DNA of 64,000 nucleotides from Halorussus gelatinilyticus (GCF_023238445.1 NZ_CP096658.1:2418001-2482000); one strand, 5' to 3'. Shown: positions 33,482-42,603, counted from the first letter of the stretch. The notes: generated by a model not told the origin, from the sequence alone. Numbers and translations: made by a program.

Positions 33482-35065
33482 ATGGCTGATAAGGGAGACG
33501 ACCCACCGAAAGAAGAAGACGTCGCAGAGGAATTGGCAGACGCTAGAGAGGCACGCAGCGAGTCTCGCATCGAGTTCTACGGCGGCCCGGCGGCCAGCGC
33601 CATCCCCATCGCGCTGTTCATCGTGTGGGCCATCTTCCAGACCGGACTCCTCCGGATCAGCGACACGACCGGACTCGTCGCGGGGATGCTCGTCTCGCTC
33701 ATCGTCGGCATGTTCTTCGCCAAGGGCGACTGGGCGACCTACGCCAACACCATCTTCGAGGGGATGACCCAGCGCGTGGCCGCTACGGCCATCGTGGCGT
33801 GGCTCTGGGCGGGCATGTTCGCCCAGACGATTCAGGACGGCCAGTTCGTCGGCGGTCTCGTGTGGGCCGCCGACGCCCTGTCGGTCGGTCCGACGCTGTT
33901 CCCCGCGGTCACGTTCGTCCTCGCGGCCCTGCTCGCGACCGGCATCGGGACGGGTTACGGGACGACCATCGCGTTCTCGGGGCTGTTCTTCCCCGCCGGC
34001 GTGCTCGTGGGCGCGAACCCGGTCCTGCTGTTCGGAGCCATCCTGTCGGGCGCGGTGTTCGGCGACAACCTCGCGCCGGTCAGCGACACGACTATCGTGA
34101 GCGCGGTGACGCAGGACAGCGACATTGGCGGCGTGGTGGCGTCCCGGTTCAAGTACGCCATCATCGCCGCGGTCCTCGCGTTCGCAAGCTACCTCGTGGC
34201 GGGGTCGGTGATGCCCACCGTCGACGTGGCGGGGGCCGCTAACGTGCTGGGCGAGCAGGCCGAACCGCTCGGTCTGGTCCACCTCGTCTCCATCGGCGTC
34301 GTCATCTTCACCGCGGTCCGCGGCCGCCACATCGTGGAGGCCATCTCGTGGGGCATCGTCGTCGCGGCGGTCGCCAACGTCGCGTTCGGCCTCGCGTCGG
34401 TCTCCAAGATGCTCGTGTTCCGCGCGCCCGAGACCGTCGCCGCGGCCGAGTCGCTCTCGTGGCTCCCCTTCCTGACGACGGTTCCGGCCGGTTCCGATCA
34501 GGTCGGCGTCGGCGGGAGCCTCTACACCGGCGCGGCGGGCTTCTTCCCGCTCATCGTGCTCACGCTACTCATCGTGGCCGGGGCGCGCATCATGATTCGG
34601 GGCGGCGGCTTCGAGGCGATTCAGAACTTCCTGCTCGAACGGGTCGCCACCAACGTCCGGCGCGCCGAGACCACGATGGTGCTGGGCACCGCGTCGGTCA
34701 ACGCGATGATAACCATCAACACCGCCGCGGAGATCGCCATCGCGCCCTACGTCGCGCGCATCGGCGAGCGGTTCAACGTCAACGGGTACCGGCGCGCGAA
34801 CATCCTCGACGCCAACACCTCCGCGCTCGGCTACATCTTCCCGTGGGCGGGCGGCGTCCTCGTGGGATACGTCCAGATTCAGTCGCTGGTCGGCTCCGAG
34901 AACTTCGGGTGGTTCACCCGCGAATTCGTGGTCAATCCCGCGGAGGTCTGGCCGTTCGTCTTCCACGGCTGGTTCCTGTTCGGGGTGTTCGTCGTCTCGG
35001 CGCTGACCGGGTTCGGACTGGAGTACACCACCGACCGCGAGTCCGAGGAGGTGGCTCGCGTATGA
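33482..35065 (+). CDS. nhaC: NhaC-family Na+/H+ antiporter
   Basis: A 527-residue membrane protein with a polar N-terminal 30 residues and about twelve helices. The NhaC/ArcD signature GDNLAPVSDTTIVSAVTQ is present, along with GTGYGTTIAFSGLFFPAG and a C-terminal INTAAEIAIAPYVA. It likely exchanges Na+ for protons, useful for a high-salt lifestyle; a malate/lactate or amino-acid exchange role is the alternative. The stop overlaps the next ATG (ATGA), so translation is coupled to the DUF7513-type gene. Confidence 0.88.
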   Translation: MADKGDDPPKEEDVAEELADAREARSESRIEFYGGPAASAIPIALFIVWAIFQTGLLRISDTTGLVAGMLVSLIVGMFFAKGDWATYANTIFEGMTQRVAATAIVAWLWAGMFAQTIQDGQFVGGLVWAADALSVGPTLFPAVTFVLAALLATGIGTGYGTTIAFSGLFFPAGVLVGANPVLLFGAILSGAVFGDNLAPVSDTTIVSAVTQDSDIGGVVASRFKYAIIAAVLAFASYLVAGSVMPTVDVAGAANVLGEQAEPLGLVHLVSIGVVIFTAVRGRHIVEAISWGIVVAAVANVAFGLASVSKMLVFRAPETVAAAESLSWLPFLTTVPAGSDQVGVGGSLYTGAAGFFPLIVLTLLIVAGARIMIRGGGFEAIQNFLLERVATNVRRAETTMVLGTASVNAMITINTAAEIAIAPYVARIGERFNVNGYRRANILDANTSALGYIFPWAGGVLVGYVQIQSLVGSENFGWFTREFVVNPAEVWPFVFHGWFLFGVFVVSALTGFGLEYTTDRESEEVARV

Positions 35066-35328
35066 GCCTCCGCGAGAAGTACTTCGCAGGGCTTGGCTTC
35101 CGGACGAACAAGCCCGAGTTCGAACCGGGCGAGGAGATTTCGGCGTTCGTGACGGGCTACGACGGCGACGCGCCCGTCGCGCGCATCGGCGACACGATTC
35201 TCCGAGTCGAAGGCGCGCCCGGAAACGCGCTCGACACCCGCGTCAGACTCCGCGTCGAGGAGTTCGACGACAACGACCACCGCGGAACGGCGACGTATCT
35301 GGAGACGGTCGGCGAGTCGTCGTTCTGA
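35062..35328 (+). CDS. DUF7513-type small protein coupled to nhaC
   Basis: An 88-residue protein: MSLREKYFAGLGFRTNKPEF then a TRAM-like beta domain (DAPVARIGDTILRVEG...RVRLRVEEFDDNDHRGTA) and GESSF at the end. The beta barrel resembles RNA-binding TRAM domains, though this is inference. The ATG overlaps the nhaC stop by four bases. DUF number is from memory. Confidence 0.75.
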   Translation: MSLREKYFAGLGFRTNKPEFEPGEEISAFVTGYDGDAPVARIGDTILRVEGAPGNALDTRVRLRVEEFDDNDHRGTATYLETVGESSF

Positions 35329-35478
35329 GCGCGAACGGCGATTTCTCCGGATTCGACGCTCCGTTCCGTTTCTTCGGAACCTGCACCCGTTCCCGACTCT
35401 CACGGCTACTACTCCACTACGACGGAATCGGATAGTAGGAAACGCCGCACAGAGCGCGTCCGCAGAACTCTCGGAAGA

Positions 35479-35805
35479 TTAGGCCATCTGTTCTATCTGT
35501 TCCAGTTCGACTTCGATGTGGACGCCATCGGGGAAGTCGAACTCCGTGACCTGCCGGGCCAGTTTGTTGTGGCCCACGATCTCCATCTCGCGGGTGTACA
35601 CCGTGTAGTCCCACGACCGGAACTGGCGATGCTCCTCGCCGGCGGCCGTCTTGTACTGCGGGACGGTGAGTCGTTTCGGCGGGGCAGAGTGCGGCCCGCG
35701 GAGTTCCGCGCCCTTTCGTTCCGCCGTCGAGCGAATCTCGTCTACGATTCGGTCCAGAGCGGGACGATTGCCGCTCTGAAGCCGTATTTTGGTTACGAAG
35801 GTCAT
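35479..35805 (-). CDS. uS10-family protein (ribosomal S10 paralogue)
   Basis: A 108-residue protein with the S10/mL48 fold: FVTKIRLQSGNRPALDRIVDEI, KRLTVPQY and RSWDYTVYTREMEIVGHNKLA. It is not the classical rps10 of the EF-1-alpha operon; haloarchaea carry this second, shorter-looped version. ATG at 35805 is chosen because TTTTACGTA at about 35846-35854 would start transcription just upstream; the ATG at 35838 is too close to that box. It may bind the ribosome or act in RNA metabolism. Confidence 0.78.
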   Translation of the reverse strand: MTFVTKIRLQSGNRPALDRIVDEIRSTAERKGAELRGPHSAPPKRLTVPQYKTAAGEEHRQFRSWDYTVYTREMEIVGHNKLARQVTEFDFPDGVHIEVELEQIEQMA

Positions 35806-36137
35806 GGCTGGGGGTTCGGTGTCGATGTTGTTCAGCATCGAGGTACGTAAAACGTCTGTTCTTCGCGCGGGCCGTGCGACGCCGCGGCGAGACGCAGACC
35901 GCGCGACCGGTCGGTGAGCCGACCGGTCGGCGAGACGCAAACCGCGCGATACCGCGGCGAGCGCCCGAACCTTGACTGTTCAACCTCCGTTTCCCCGACG
36001 TTATCTGACGAATCAGGGCCTCTACGGCCGATTCTGGTGACTCGCCGCCTCCGGCGCTCGAATTACTCGGCAGCCGCATCGCTCTGACGGGTATTCTCCG
36101 ACATTCTCTTAACCGACGGCCGTTTATACTCCGGTAA
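35806..36137. other. 332-bp intergenic region with short direct repeats
   Basis: No gene seen. 35885-35906 and 35928-35949 are 22-bp direct repeats with one mismatch (GGCGAGACGC-ACCGCGCGA), and between them GACCGGTCGG is itself duplicated, giving a compact array of repeats and palindromes of about 80 bp. The last 40 bases hold the Nudix-gene promoter (CTTAAC near 36108, TTTATA near 36123). Confidence 0.75.
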
Positions 36138-36575
36138 ATGACGGTTGAAGCTACGAGCGCGGGTGCGATCCTCTACCGGGATACCCGCGGTCGCCGGGAA
36201 TACCTCCTCCTCAAGTCCCGTCCGGGCGACTGGGAGTTCCCCAAGGGCGGGGTGGAGGGGGACGAAGAGCTACAGCAAACGGCTATCCGCGAAGTGAAAG
36301 AAGAGGCCGGAATCAAGGACTTCCGCCTCTTGGACGGCTTCCGCGACGACTACGACTACGTCTTCGAGGCCAACGGCAACACCATCCACAAGACGGTCCA
36401 CCTGTTCGTCGCCAAGTCCTACGAGGCGAGCGCGGAACTCTCGCACGAACACCGCGACCACCAGTGGCGCGACTACGACCAGGCCATCAACACCATCACG
36501 CAGGACGGCCCGCGCGAAATCCTCGAAGACGCCCACGAGTTCCTCAACGAGAAAGAGGAGAACGGCGACGTGTAG
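36138..36575 (+). CDS. Nudix hydrolase (Ap4A hydrolase type)
   Basis: A 145-residue Nudix protein with the complete box GGVEGDEELQQTAIREVKEEAGI and an upstream GAILYRDTRGRREYLLLK strand. The layout matches bis(5'-nucleosyl)-tetraphosphatases, which split diadenosine polyphosphates. All box glutamates are present, so it should be active. ATG at 36138. Confidence 0.9.
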   Translation: MTVEATSAGAILYRDTRGRREYLLLKSRPGDWEFPKGGVEGDEELQQTAIREVKEEAGIKDFRLLDGFRDDYDYVFEANGNTIHKTVHLFVAKSYEASAELSHEHRDHQWRDYDQAINTITQDGPREILEDAHEFLNEKEENGDV

Positions 36576-36688
36576 GCCGGCCGTCGCCGTGCCGATTCGG
36601 ATTCTCCGACCCGGCTCCCGAGCGGCCAGCACCGCGGCCGCCGCAGGTGGACCGAACTACTTAGGCCGCCGCCCCGCCAACGCCGACC

Positions 36689-37843
36689 GTGAGCGACGCG
36701 GACGCAGACGACCGGAGCGCCGACGACGCGACCGGCGAGGACGGCCCGGACCCCGAGTTCGTCTTCGAGTTGCGAACTTGCCGGTGGGCCGAACGCGAGT
36801 GGCCGCCCGGCGCGGGCGACGACGCGGACGACGCCGAGAGCGACCGCTCCGACTCCCGACCCGCCATCGTCGCGCGGCAACTCGGCACCAAGCGCAGACG
36901 CTGGGACACGCTCGTCGTGGAGGTGGACCCAGAGGGGTTCCGCCGACGGGCGAACTTCGGCCGGAAGCGCCTCGACTCGGACCTGCTCGACGTGATACCC
37001 CACGCCCCGGCCGACTGGGAGTATTACCGCGACGCGCTCCCGGACCCCGGCTACCCGTGGCGCTACGTCCGCGAGACTATCCACCGCGCGGACGACCGCG
37101 GGATTCTCGACGTTCGCAAGCGGAACAACCGCATCCAGATTCGACGGAAGTGGGCCTACCCCGACTGGGTGGAGCGCATCGTCGCCGTCGAGAACAAGCC
37201 CGACTTGGACGCCAGCGCGGCCCGCGACCTCGCCGCCCAACTGGAGTACGACGTGGCGCTCGCGCTGGCCGACGAGGTGTGGGTCGCCACGCGCGCGACC
37301 GGCGAGCGCGTCGAACCCGCGCTGCTGGAGAGCGTGCCCGTCGAGGCGGGCATCCTGACCATCGACGGCGGAGCGGGAAGCGCCTCGGGGACGCGAGCGG
37401 GAGGGAACGACCCGCGAGCAAGCGTCGAGTGGTTCCCCCGGACCCTCGACGTGGACGCGCCGGGGACCCTGATTCGGGAGCGCGGCGAGGTGACCGAGTA
37501 CGGGAGTTCCGCCTCGCAGTTCGACTACGCCGACCCCGAATGGAAGGCCCAAAAGCGCCTCGAAATCGCAGAGCGAGCCTACGAGAAGGGCTGGCGTGCC
37601 TTCGCAGAGACGATGCGCCCCGACTGTCGGCACTTCCAGTTGCGCAGGGAAGGCCGAACGCTCCTGCCGTACTGTCCGGCGAAGGCGTGCCACCAGACCA
37701 GTTCGGAGTGTTCGGGGTCCTATCCGGAGTTCTCGCCGGAACCGCCCCAGTGGCGGACGAAGAACTGGCCCATCGAGGGCGGGCCGGGCAAGGGAATCCG
37801 GAGACTGCTCGAAAAGCGGCGAGAGCGAAATCGGCCGGGGTAG
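36689..37843 (+). CDS. DUF5787 family protein; candidate Fe-S PD-(D/E)XK nuclease
   Basis: A 384-residue haloarchaeal protein. One Cys lies near the N-terminus (Cys31, ELRTCRWAEREWP) and four near the C-terminus (Cys313, 329, 334, 341; YCPAKACHQTSSECSG). The centre has RRWDTLVVEVDPEGF (Asp73/80) and IVAVENKPDLDAS with Glu168-x-Lys170, followed by a QLEYDVALALADEVWVAT helix-strand, which is how the core of PD-(D/E)XK nucleases reads. An N-terminal Cys plus a C-terminal three-Cys cluster is the arrangement in Cas4/AddB-type iron-sulfur nucleases. Nuclease function is my inference; the DUF5787 name is from memory. GTG start at 36689. Confidence 0.75.
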   Translation: MSDADADDRSADDATGEDGPDPEFVFELRTCRWAEREWPPGAGDDADDAESDRSDSRPAIVARQLGTKRRRWDTLVVEVDPEGFRRRANFGRKRLDSDLLDVIPHAPADWEYYRDALPDPGYPWRYVRETIHRADDRGILDVRKRNNRIQIRRKWAYPDWVERIVAVENKPDLDASAARDLAAQLEYDVALALADEVWVATRATGERVEPALLESVPVEAGILTIDGGAGSASGTRAGGNDPRASVEWFPRTLDVDAPGTLIRERGEVTEYGSSASQFDYADPEWKAQKRLEIAERAYEKGWRAFAETMRPDCRHFQLRREGRTLLPYCPAKACHQTSSECSGSYPEFSPEPPQWRTKNWPIEGGPGKGIRRLLEKRRERNRPG

Positions 37844-37884
37844 CCGCTACTTCTCGACCGGCGTCGTCGGAGACGCCGACCGAT

Positions 37885-38385
37885 TCAGTCGGAGACCGAC
37901 ACCTCGACCTCGTCGCGCTCGACGGTCAGCTTGAACGTCGGTACGGTCCGGTAGACCACTTCCACGACGCCTTTGCGCCGCAGTGCCTGCAACGCGCTCC
38001 GGACCTCCTCGGCCTCGGGGTCCACGTCGAACTCCGCGCGCACCTTCTGGAGGACCGACACCACGCTCTCCGAGTCGTCGTCCGGCCCGGCGACGACCGA
38101 GAAGACCTGCTGTTGGAGTCGGGGGACCCGAATCGCGGAGGGCACGCCCTCGCCCTCGTCGTCCACCACGCCGGGTTCCACGTCCACGAGGTCGTTTCCC
38201 TCCTCGGTCGCGCGAATCAGGCTGTTGTCGTCGCGGTAGTAGTAGTCCTTGAGTTCGTTTTCGAGGTACTGGTGGACCTCGCTCCCGCTTTCGAGACCCC
38301 ATCGCTCCTGTAGTTCCGCGTTCTTGGTCGGCTGTAGCTCCACGAGGTCGGCGAGTCGCTCGCGGGCCTCCTCCGAGAGAGTCAT
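37885..38385 (-). CDS. DUF5797 family protein
   Basis: A 166-residue haloarchaeal protein: MTLSEEARERLADLVELQPTKNAELQERWGLESGSEVHQYLENELKDYYYRDDNSLIRAT, then VEVVYRTVPTFKLTVERDEVEV. The N-terminal part resembles a winged helix. The protein is conserved next to various genes; function unknown. Converges with the DUF5787 gene, 41 bases apart. Confidence 0.8.
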   Translation of the reverse strand: MTLSEEARERLADLVELQPTKNAELQERWGLESGSEVHQYLENELKDYYYRDDNSLIRATEEGNDLVDVEPGVVDDEGEGVPSAIRVPRLQQQVFSVVAGPDDDSESVVSVLQKVRAEFDVDPEAEEVRSALQALRRKGVVEVVYRTVPTFKLTVERDEVEVSVSD

Positions 38386-38915
38386 CGGTCGGCGCTACGA
38401 CGCGACGATATTTCCAATTTCCGGAAGGAAGAATCCGCGTCGGGAGTGTCGAGAAGCGATTTCGGGACGACGAGAGGGTGGATGCAGGTGGTAATGGACG
38501 AGAGAGCAGATGCAGGGGTTGACAGCGGAGGAGAGCTAGCTTCAGGCTCGAACACGGGAGTCTTCCGCGACTGCCCTGCCCCGCACCGTAACCGCCCCGC
38601 ACTGCAACCGCGGTCCTCGTACCTCCCCAACCGCCTGCGTTGCTCGGTCTCCACTTCGTTCCGACCTGCGCTACTCAGCCACCGGAAGACGAACAGCGTC
38701 TTCCGAGCCGTGCTTCGCTTCACTCAACACGACCTCGCGCGGTTGGCGCTACCTCACACCGCAAGGTCGCGCCGTCGGACAAACCGCGTCCGACGAGCCG
38801 TGCGCTCACGTCCGTTCACACAGACGCCAGCACGCGCCGAGTCGGTCTCGTCGCCACCCGAGCGCCGATGTTCAATCTCACAAGGATTATTCCTCGGGCG
38901 GTCGTCGGGTCGGGT
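38386..38915. other. 530-bp gene-free region with dispersed repeat
   Basis: I see no gene between DUF5797 and the enoyl-CoA hydratase gene. 38570-38850 is a copy of the intergenic repeat family, with hairpins GGAAGAC/GTCTTCC (38683-38703) and GTCGGAC/GTCCGAC (38774-38793). The promoter of the hydratase gene (GGATTATTCC, about 38883) is at the end. Confidence 0.7.
38771..38843 (+). repeat. 73-bp dispersed intergenic repeat, copy 2
   Basis: Inverted relative to 18624-18696, identical over 72 of 73 bases. Contains GTCGGACAAACCGCGTCCGA hairpin and the GCGCTCACGTCCGTT string. Confidence 0.93.
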
Positions 38916-39692
38916 ATGTCCGATTGGGACACCATCCGCCTCGACTACGAGGACGACGTGGCGACGCTGACCGTGGACCGACCCGACCGACTCAACGCAC
39001 TCAACGTCGACACCCTCGACGCCATCGAGGAGGCGCTCGCCGAGGCCGAGGACGAGGGCGTGGGCGCGCTCGTCCTCACCGGCGCGGGCGACGACGCCTT
39101 CGTCGCCGGCGCGGACATCAGCTACATGCAGGACCTCTCGGTCGCCGAGGCCCAGGCCTACGCCGAACTGGGCCACCGCGTCGCGGACGAAATCGAGCAG
39201 TTCCCCGCGCCCGTCGTCGCGGCCGTCAACGGCTACGCGTTCGGCGGCGGTTGCGAACTCGCGCTGGCGTGCGACCTGCGGGTCGCCAGCGAGGACGCCG
39301 TCGTCGGCCAGACCGAAATCGACCTCGGCATCATCCCCGGGTGGGGCGGAACTCAGCGCCTCCCCCGCCTCGTCGGCGACGAGATGGCGCGCCGCCTCAT
39401 ATTCTTCGGCGAGCGCATCGACGCCCAAGACGCCCGCGAACACGGACTCGTCGGCGAAATCGTCGCCGGCGACGAACTTGGCGACCACGTCCACGAACTC
39501 GCGGCCGACCTCGCGGCCAAGCCGACCTACGCGCTCGCCGCCGCGAAGGAGGCGCTGAACCAGTCCCACGAGACCGGTCAGGAGGCGGGCCTGCGCTACG
39601 AGCGTCGCCTCTGGAGCGGCCTGTTCGGCACCCACGACCAGCGCGAGGGGATGGAGGCGTTCCTCGAAGACCGCGCGCCCGACTTCGAGTAG
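38916..39692 (+). CDS. Enoyl-CoA hydratase/isomerase family protein
   Basis: A 258-residue crotonase-fold protein. Oxyanion-hole motifs GADISYMQD and NGYAFGGGCELALACDLR are present, with catalytic-position Glu in QTEIDLGIIPGWGGTQRLPR, so hydration of 2-enoyl-CoA is likely (3-hydroxybutyryl-CoA or short-chain). ATG at 38916 follows a GGATTATT box by about 30 bases. Frames extending upstream translate repeat DNA. Confidence 0.92.
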   Translation: MSDWDTIRLDYEDDVATLTVDRPDRLNALNVDTLDAIEEALAEAEDEGVGALVLTGAGDDAFVAGADISYMQDLSVAEAQAYAELGHRVADEIEQFPAPVVAAVNGYAFGGGCELALACDLRVASEDAVVGQTEIDLGIIPGWGGTQRLPRLVGDEMARRLIFFGERIDAQDAREHGLVGEIVAGDELGDHVHELAADLAAKPTYALAAAKEALNQSHETGQEAGLRYERRLWSGLFGTHDQREGMEAFLEDRAPDFE

Positions 39693-39761
39693 CGCGGAGA
39701 CGGCCCCGAGCGCCCGATACGCGGCCCATACTTTTTCCGCCGGACGTCGTGGACACCACGG

Positions 39762-40658
39762 ATGTCCGACACTCCGGGAACTCTCTCGTGGTCGGTCGGT
39801 CCGGCCGACTCGCGGGCGATTCGAGTCCTGTTCTACCTCGCCGAGGGACTGCTCGGCGGTGCGGTCGTCTCGATACTGTTCTCGGTGGCCGCGGAGACGC
39901 TTCCGGCGGCGCTCGCCGGCGACCCGTGGGCGCCGGGACTCATCGCCGTGTTCGCCCTCCTCGTCGCCGGTCGCGTGGTCTGGGGCTACGCTGTCGTACG
40001 GGCCGCGGCCGACCGGTCCCGGACCGCTCCCGGCGCCACGCTACTGACGTGGACTCGCGACCAGCAGTGGCGGTGGCCGCTACTGGTTACGCTCGTCGTC
40101 GGAACGGCGTTGGTCGCGCTCGGTTCCGGCGCGACCGGCGCGTTCTCGGAGGACTCGCGGTGGCTCGGGACGTTGCTCCTCGCCGCGGGTTGCTCGGCGC
40201 TCGGCGAGTTCCTGAGTTCCGAGGGCCAACTCGACGCCGAGAAACTGACGCTCGCGACGCCGCGGTACCGCGAGTGGCGCGAGGTGGACCTCCGGGCGCT
40301 CGCGTCGCTGCGGCGGGTCTCGGTCGGCCCGTTCGCCGTCTGCTGGCTCTCGGTCGCGCCCGGCGTCGAGGACCGGACGGCGATACAGGGGTTCTACGCG
40401 CTGCCGACCGACGTCGCCGAGCGGGGCCGGTCGGCCTTCGAGTCGGGACTCGCGGCCGACCCGCCCGTCGACGCCGAGACCGCCGAGCGCGCCCGGTTCT
40501 TCCGGCGGGTGAACCGGGCCGTCGGGGTCGGCGTCCTCCTGCTCGCGGTCGCGGCGTTTCTCGTCGTCGCGTGGTCCGGGATGCCCGTCTGGAACCTGCT
40601 CGCGTTCGCGTGGCTGATAGTCGGCGCCGGACTCTTCTTCCTCAAGTTCGCGGCGTGA
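39762..40658 (+). CDS. Haloarchaeal membrane protein with six helices and PH-like segment
   Basis: A 298-residue protein with N-terminal helices (about 21-45, 58-80, 103-125, 133-150), a soluble section (RYREWREVDLRALASLRRVSVGPFAVCWLSV) that resembles bacterial PH-like membrane proteins, and two C-terminal helices. No enzyme motif. I do not recognise a named family. Upstream TACTTTTTCC box supports the ATG at 39762. Confidence 0.7.
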   Translation: MSDTPGTLSWSVGPADSRAIRVLFYLAEGLLGGAVVSILFSVAAETLPAALAGDPWAPGLIAVFALLVAGRVVWGYAVVRAAADRSRTAPGATLLTWTRDQQWRWPLLVTLVVGTALVALGSGATGAFSEDSRWLGTLLLAAGCSALGEFLSSEGQLDAEKLTLATPRYREWREVDLRALASLRRVSVGPFAVCWLSVAPGVEDRTAIQGFYALPTDVAERGRSAFESGLAADPPVDAETAERARFFRRVNRAVGVGVLLLAVAAFLVVAWSGMPVWNLLAFAWLIVGAGLFFLKFAA

Positions 40659-41001
40659 GGGAAGTCACTCGCTCAGTTCTGTAGCCTCCCCGGTAAATTC
40701 GTCCAGTTCGAGGACGGTAGGCCCCTGCGGGCGATAGGATTGTGCGAACAACTATCACGAGTTGGATGCTATCGGGGGACGCAGTTTCGCTCACCGCGCT
40801 CGTGGGTAGATTTATCACCGCTAACGACGTATCGGTCGTGTTATCAGTCCGGGCATCGGTCGGCGGTGCCGCGGACCGACGCCCGCGAATCGGGGCCGAT
40901 GACGGAGACAGCATGGAAGCACGACGAACCGAACCCCCGCATCGGACGCGACGACGGCCGACGGCCCTCGACCGCCGACTCCACCGGACCGACCGCCAAC
41001 C
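40659..41001. other. 343-bp intergenic region
   Basis: Nothing convincing is encoded. It holds a GATTTATC box (40808-40815) that could drive the phosphate transporter with a long leader of about 165 bases, and a 36-codon frame (40899-41009) that I could not support. Confidence 0.5.
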
Positions 41002-42213
41002 GTGACTGACCTCCTCTTTTGGGCGCTGGTCGTCCTCGCCACGCTGACCGGCCTGTTCACGGCGTGGGCGCTCGGCGCGAACAGTAACTCGCCGCCGTTC
41101 GCGCCCGCCATCGGCGCGAACGCCATCTCGACCATGCGCGCGGCGTTCCTCATCGGGATTTTGGCGGCGCTGGGCGCGCTCACTCAGGGCGGGAGCATCT
41201 CGGACACGGTGGGCGCGGGCCTCATCGACGGCGTGGCCATCACCTCGCTGGCGGCGACCGCGGGCCTGCTCACCGCGACGGCGTTCATGGCCTTCGGCGT
41301 CTACACCGGCTACCCCGTCCCGGCGGCGTTCGCCACGACCGGGGCGATGATCGGCGTGGGTCTGTCGCTCGGCGGCGAGCCCGCCTTCGAGACGTACCGG
41401 CGAATCGCCACCTTCTGGGCGCTCGTCCCGCCGGTCTCGGGCGGACTGGCGTACCTCACCGCGACGGTCCTCCGGCGCGACGACATCCCCGAGACGGTCA
41501 GCGTCCCGCTGTTGGCCGGCGTCGTCGGCGCGATAGTGGCGAACGTCGAGTTGAGCGTCATCCCCGCACCGCCGGGTGAGGAGCAGGGGTCACTCGCGGG
41601 ATTCGTTGCACAACTCGTCGGGTCGCCGGAACTCGCCGGCGTGGACTTCGTGGCCGCGCTCGTCACGCTCGCCGCCGGTGCCGCGAGCTTTCTGTTCATC
41701 CGGCGTCGGACGCAGGTCTCGGTGGACAAGGGCGTCAAGACGTTCCTCGTCGTCCTCGGGAGCGTCGTCGCGTTCTCCAGCGGCGGGAGTCAGGTCGGGT
41801 TGGCGACCGGTCCGCTCGAAAACCTCTACCGCGCGGAACTCGACCTGCCGGGTATCCTCCTGCTGGCAATCGGCGCGACGGGCATCCTCGCCGGCGCGTG
41901 GATGGGCGCGCCGCGACTCCTGCAAGCGACCTCGCGGGAGTACGCGCAACTGGGCATCCGGCGGTCCATCGCGGCGCTGGTTCCGGGGTTCGTCATCGCA
42001 CAGGCCGCCATCGCGCTCGGCATCCCCATCTCGTTCAACAACATCATCATCTCGGGGGTCATCGGCGGCGGTCTCGCGGGCGGGTCGGCGGGCGTCTCGC
42101 GCCGGAAGATAGGCGTGACCCTCGCGTTCTGGCTCGTCACGCTGGTCGCGTCGGTCGCGGTCGGCTACGGTCTCTACTGGGCGTTCGCGCAGGCGCTCGG
42201 CGGCGCGGTGTAG
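41002..42213 (+). CDS. PiT-family inorganic phosphate transporter
   Basis: A 403-residue membrane protein with about ten to eleven helices. PiT signatures are visible in both halves: ALGANSNSPPFAPAIGANAIS near the start and FSSGGSQVGLATGP plus FNNIIISGVIGG later. It imports phosphate with Na+ or H+. GTG start at 41002; the sequence VTDLLFWALVVLAT enters helix 1 at once. An unusually long upstream region suggests a leader. Confidence 0.85.
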   Translation: MTDLLFWALVVLATLTGLFTAWALGANSNSPPFAPAIGANAISTMRAAFLIGILAALGALTQGGSISDTVGAGLIDGVAITSLAATAGLLTATAFMAFGVYTGYPVPAAFATTGAMIGVGLSLGGEPAFETYRRIATFWALVPPVSGGLAYLTATVLRRDDIPETVSVPLLAGVVGAIVANVELSVIPAPPGEEQGSLAGFVAQLVGSPELAGVDFVAALVTLAAGAASFLFIRRRTQVSVDKGVKTFLVVLGSVVAFSSGGSQVGLATGPLENLYRAELDLPGILLLAIGATGILAGAWMGAPRLLQATSREYAQLGIRRSIAALVPGFVIAQAAIALGIPISFNNIIISGVIGGGLAGGSAGVSRRKIGVTLAFWLVTLVASVAVGYGLYWAFAQALGGAV

Positions 42214-42312
42214 CCCGACCGTCGGGCGTCGAGGCCCTCGGCGTCCCGGCCGTCAGCGCCGGGGCCGTCAAGTATCGGAGCCGTCTGGCGGCCGTCAAGC
42301 ATCGGGGACCGT

Positions 42313-42603
42313 TCAGCGCGTCGCCCTCGACAGTCCCGCGAGGACGCACGTCGAACCGAGTCCGGCGGTGAGGAAGGCGCGAATCCAGCGGTACCCCGGC
42401 GCGTAGACGCCGCTCTCGTACAGTCCGGTCAGGTTGTGTACCGTGTCGAACAGGAGGAGGACGCCGACGCCGGCGACGAACCCGTAGAGAATCACGGCCG
42501 CGATTCCGGGGTCGGCGTCGGTCGCGTCGGCGGTCGCATCGGCGGATTCGCGGCCGGTCGCGCCGCGGTCGCTCTGCCCCTCGTCGGAACCGTCGGTGGC
42601 CAT
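42313..42603 (-). CDS. Small two-helix membrane protein
   Basis: A 96-residue protein with an acidic low-complexity N-terminus (ADATADATDADPG) followed by helices IAAVILYGFVAGVGVLLLF and a C-terminal WIRAFLTAGLGSTCVLAGL. Unknown family. ATG at 42603; longer frames are antisense of the cupin gene, which lies divergently. Confidence 0.6.
   Translation of the reverse strand: MATDGSDEGQSDRGATGRESADATADATDADPGIAAVILYGFVAGVGVLLLFDTVHNLTGLYESGVYAPGYRWIRAFLTAGLGSTCVLAGLSRATR

Noticed and set aside
40899-41009. Possible 36-residue frame overlapping the phosphate transporter start
   Set aside because: No family, no clear promoter at the right distance, and ordinary composition.
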